A program made the position numbers and the translations under genes. Positions 5,739 through 6,032 of a DNA stretch of 6,032 bases are shown here, one piece after another; positions within the stretch are counted from its first letter, which is position 1, and each line of letters begins with the position of its first letter. The stretch comes from Clostridiales bacterium (lineage in GTDB: Bacteria; Bacillota_A; Clostridia; Peptostreptococcales; Anaerovoracaceae). Location: contig SVCR01000114.1 in the NCBI GenBank assembly GCA_015058265.1, positions 1-6,032 of the forward strand, given 5' to 3'. The notes under the pieces were generated by a model that was given only the letters and a program-made list of their open reading frames with translations, was not told the DNA's origin and did no database searches.

Positions 5739-6032
5739 ATGGCTTTCAGATATTATTATGCCGACAGGGTGCGTGAGAAATGGAGCGAGTACAAAGGAAC
5801 TGACGAAGAACTGCAGAGGATTATTGATGATGTCAGTCTTCAGTACAGTTCAGCGATGAAAGAGGTCGAGACCAAGCTCCAGATACTGTCTAATGATTTT
5901 GACAAGAAACATTCCTACATGCCTATCCATCATATCCATTCGAGGCTCAAGACCTTCGAGAGCATCATGGAGAAGGCGGTAAGGTACGGGATAGAAGATC
6001 CGATCAACCATCTCGATGAGATCAGACGCGAA
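5739..6032 (+). CDS. Small alarmone synthetase, RelQ/YjbM-like (p)ppGpp synthetase (3' partial)
   Basis: The first 98 codons of a gene that runs off the right edge. The family transfers pyrophosphate from ATP to GTP or GDP to make (p)ppGpp, the stringent-response alarmone. An N-terminal helical part (about 8-55) leads into HSYMPIHHIHSRLKTFESIMEK at 58-79. This matches the start of the RelA/SpoT synthetase domain, where R69, K71, S75, I76 and K79 align with the conserved GRxK...SIxxK pattern of B. subtilis YjbM. It ends in LDEIRRE, just before where IRDIAGIR would be expected. The short N-terminus, with no upstream HD hydrolase domain, points to a monofunctional small synthetase. The catalytic Asp/Glu residues lie outside the window, so activity cannot be judged. 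ATG 5739 is supported by GGGGAG 8 bases upstream. A structured leader with a terminator and an RBS-overlapping hairpin precede it, suggesting regulation of both transcription and translation. Confidence 0.85.
   Translation, partial: MAFRYYYADRVREKWSEYKGTDEELQRIIDDVSLQYSSAMKEVETKLQILSNDFDKKHSYMPIHHIHSRLKTFESIMEKAVRYGIEDPINHLDEIRRE

Overview
The window looks like chromosomal DNA from a Gram-positive anaerobe of the Clostridia (Bacillota). The grounds are moderate GC content, heavy use of AGA/AGG (Arg) and ATA (Ile), strong Shine-Dalgarno sites, consensus TATAAT promoters, a clostridial-style lysine-rich Ig-like surface domain, and a small alarmone synthetase of the RelQ/YjbM type. The lineage is inferred from these general traits, not from any marker gene. 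All genes lie on the + strand. I see no mobile element, CRISPR array or phage gene.

Layout. (1) 1-1406: the 3' part of a gene whose start lies upstream of the window. It encodes one polypeptide carrying a complete RNase HII domain, a hybrid-binding (viroplasmin-type) domain and a complete RNase HI domain. (2) 1407-1540: a spacer with a probable -10 element. (3) 1541-3229: a secreted serpin with a signal peptide and a strongly basic Ig-like (Big2-type) domain ahead of the inhibitor fold. (4) 3230-3424: a rho-independent terminator followed by two tandem promoters. (5) 3425-3500: tRNA-Val(GAC) with its own terminator at 3511-3538. (6) 3539-3660: a leader containing a hairpin. (7) 3661-5490: a three-domain Xaa-Pro aminopeptidase (M24B, XPNPEP1-like). 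(8) 5491-5738: an extended -10 promoter, a GC-rich structured RNA of about 120 nt ending in a hairpin plus five T, then a palindrome and a hairpin touching the next ribosome-binding site. (9) 5739-6032: the start of a (p)ppGpp synthetase gene that runs off the window.

The genes do not form one obvious pathway. They read as separate housekeeping or surface transcription units: ribonucleotide/R-loop removal, extracellular protease inhibition, translation, proline-peptide breakdown and the stringent response. The two items most worth follow-up are the double RNase H fusion and the attenuator-like structured leader in front of the alarmone synthetase. I see no defence system or other multi-gene novel system here.
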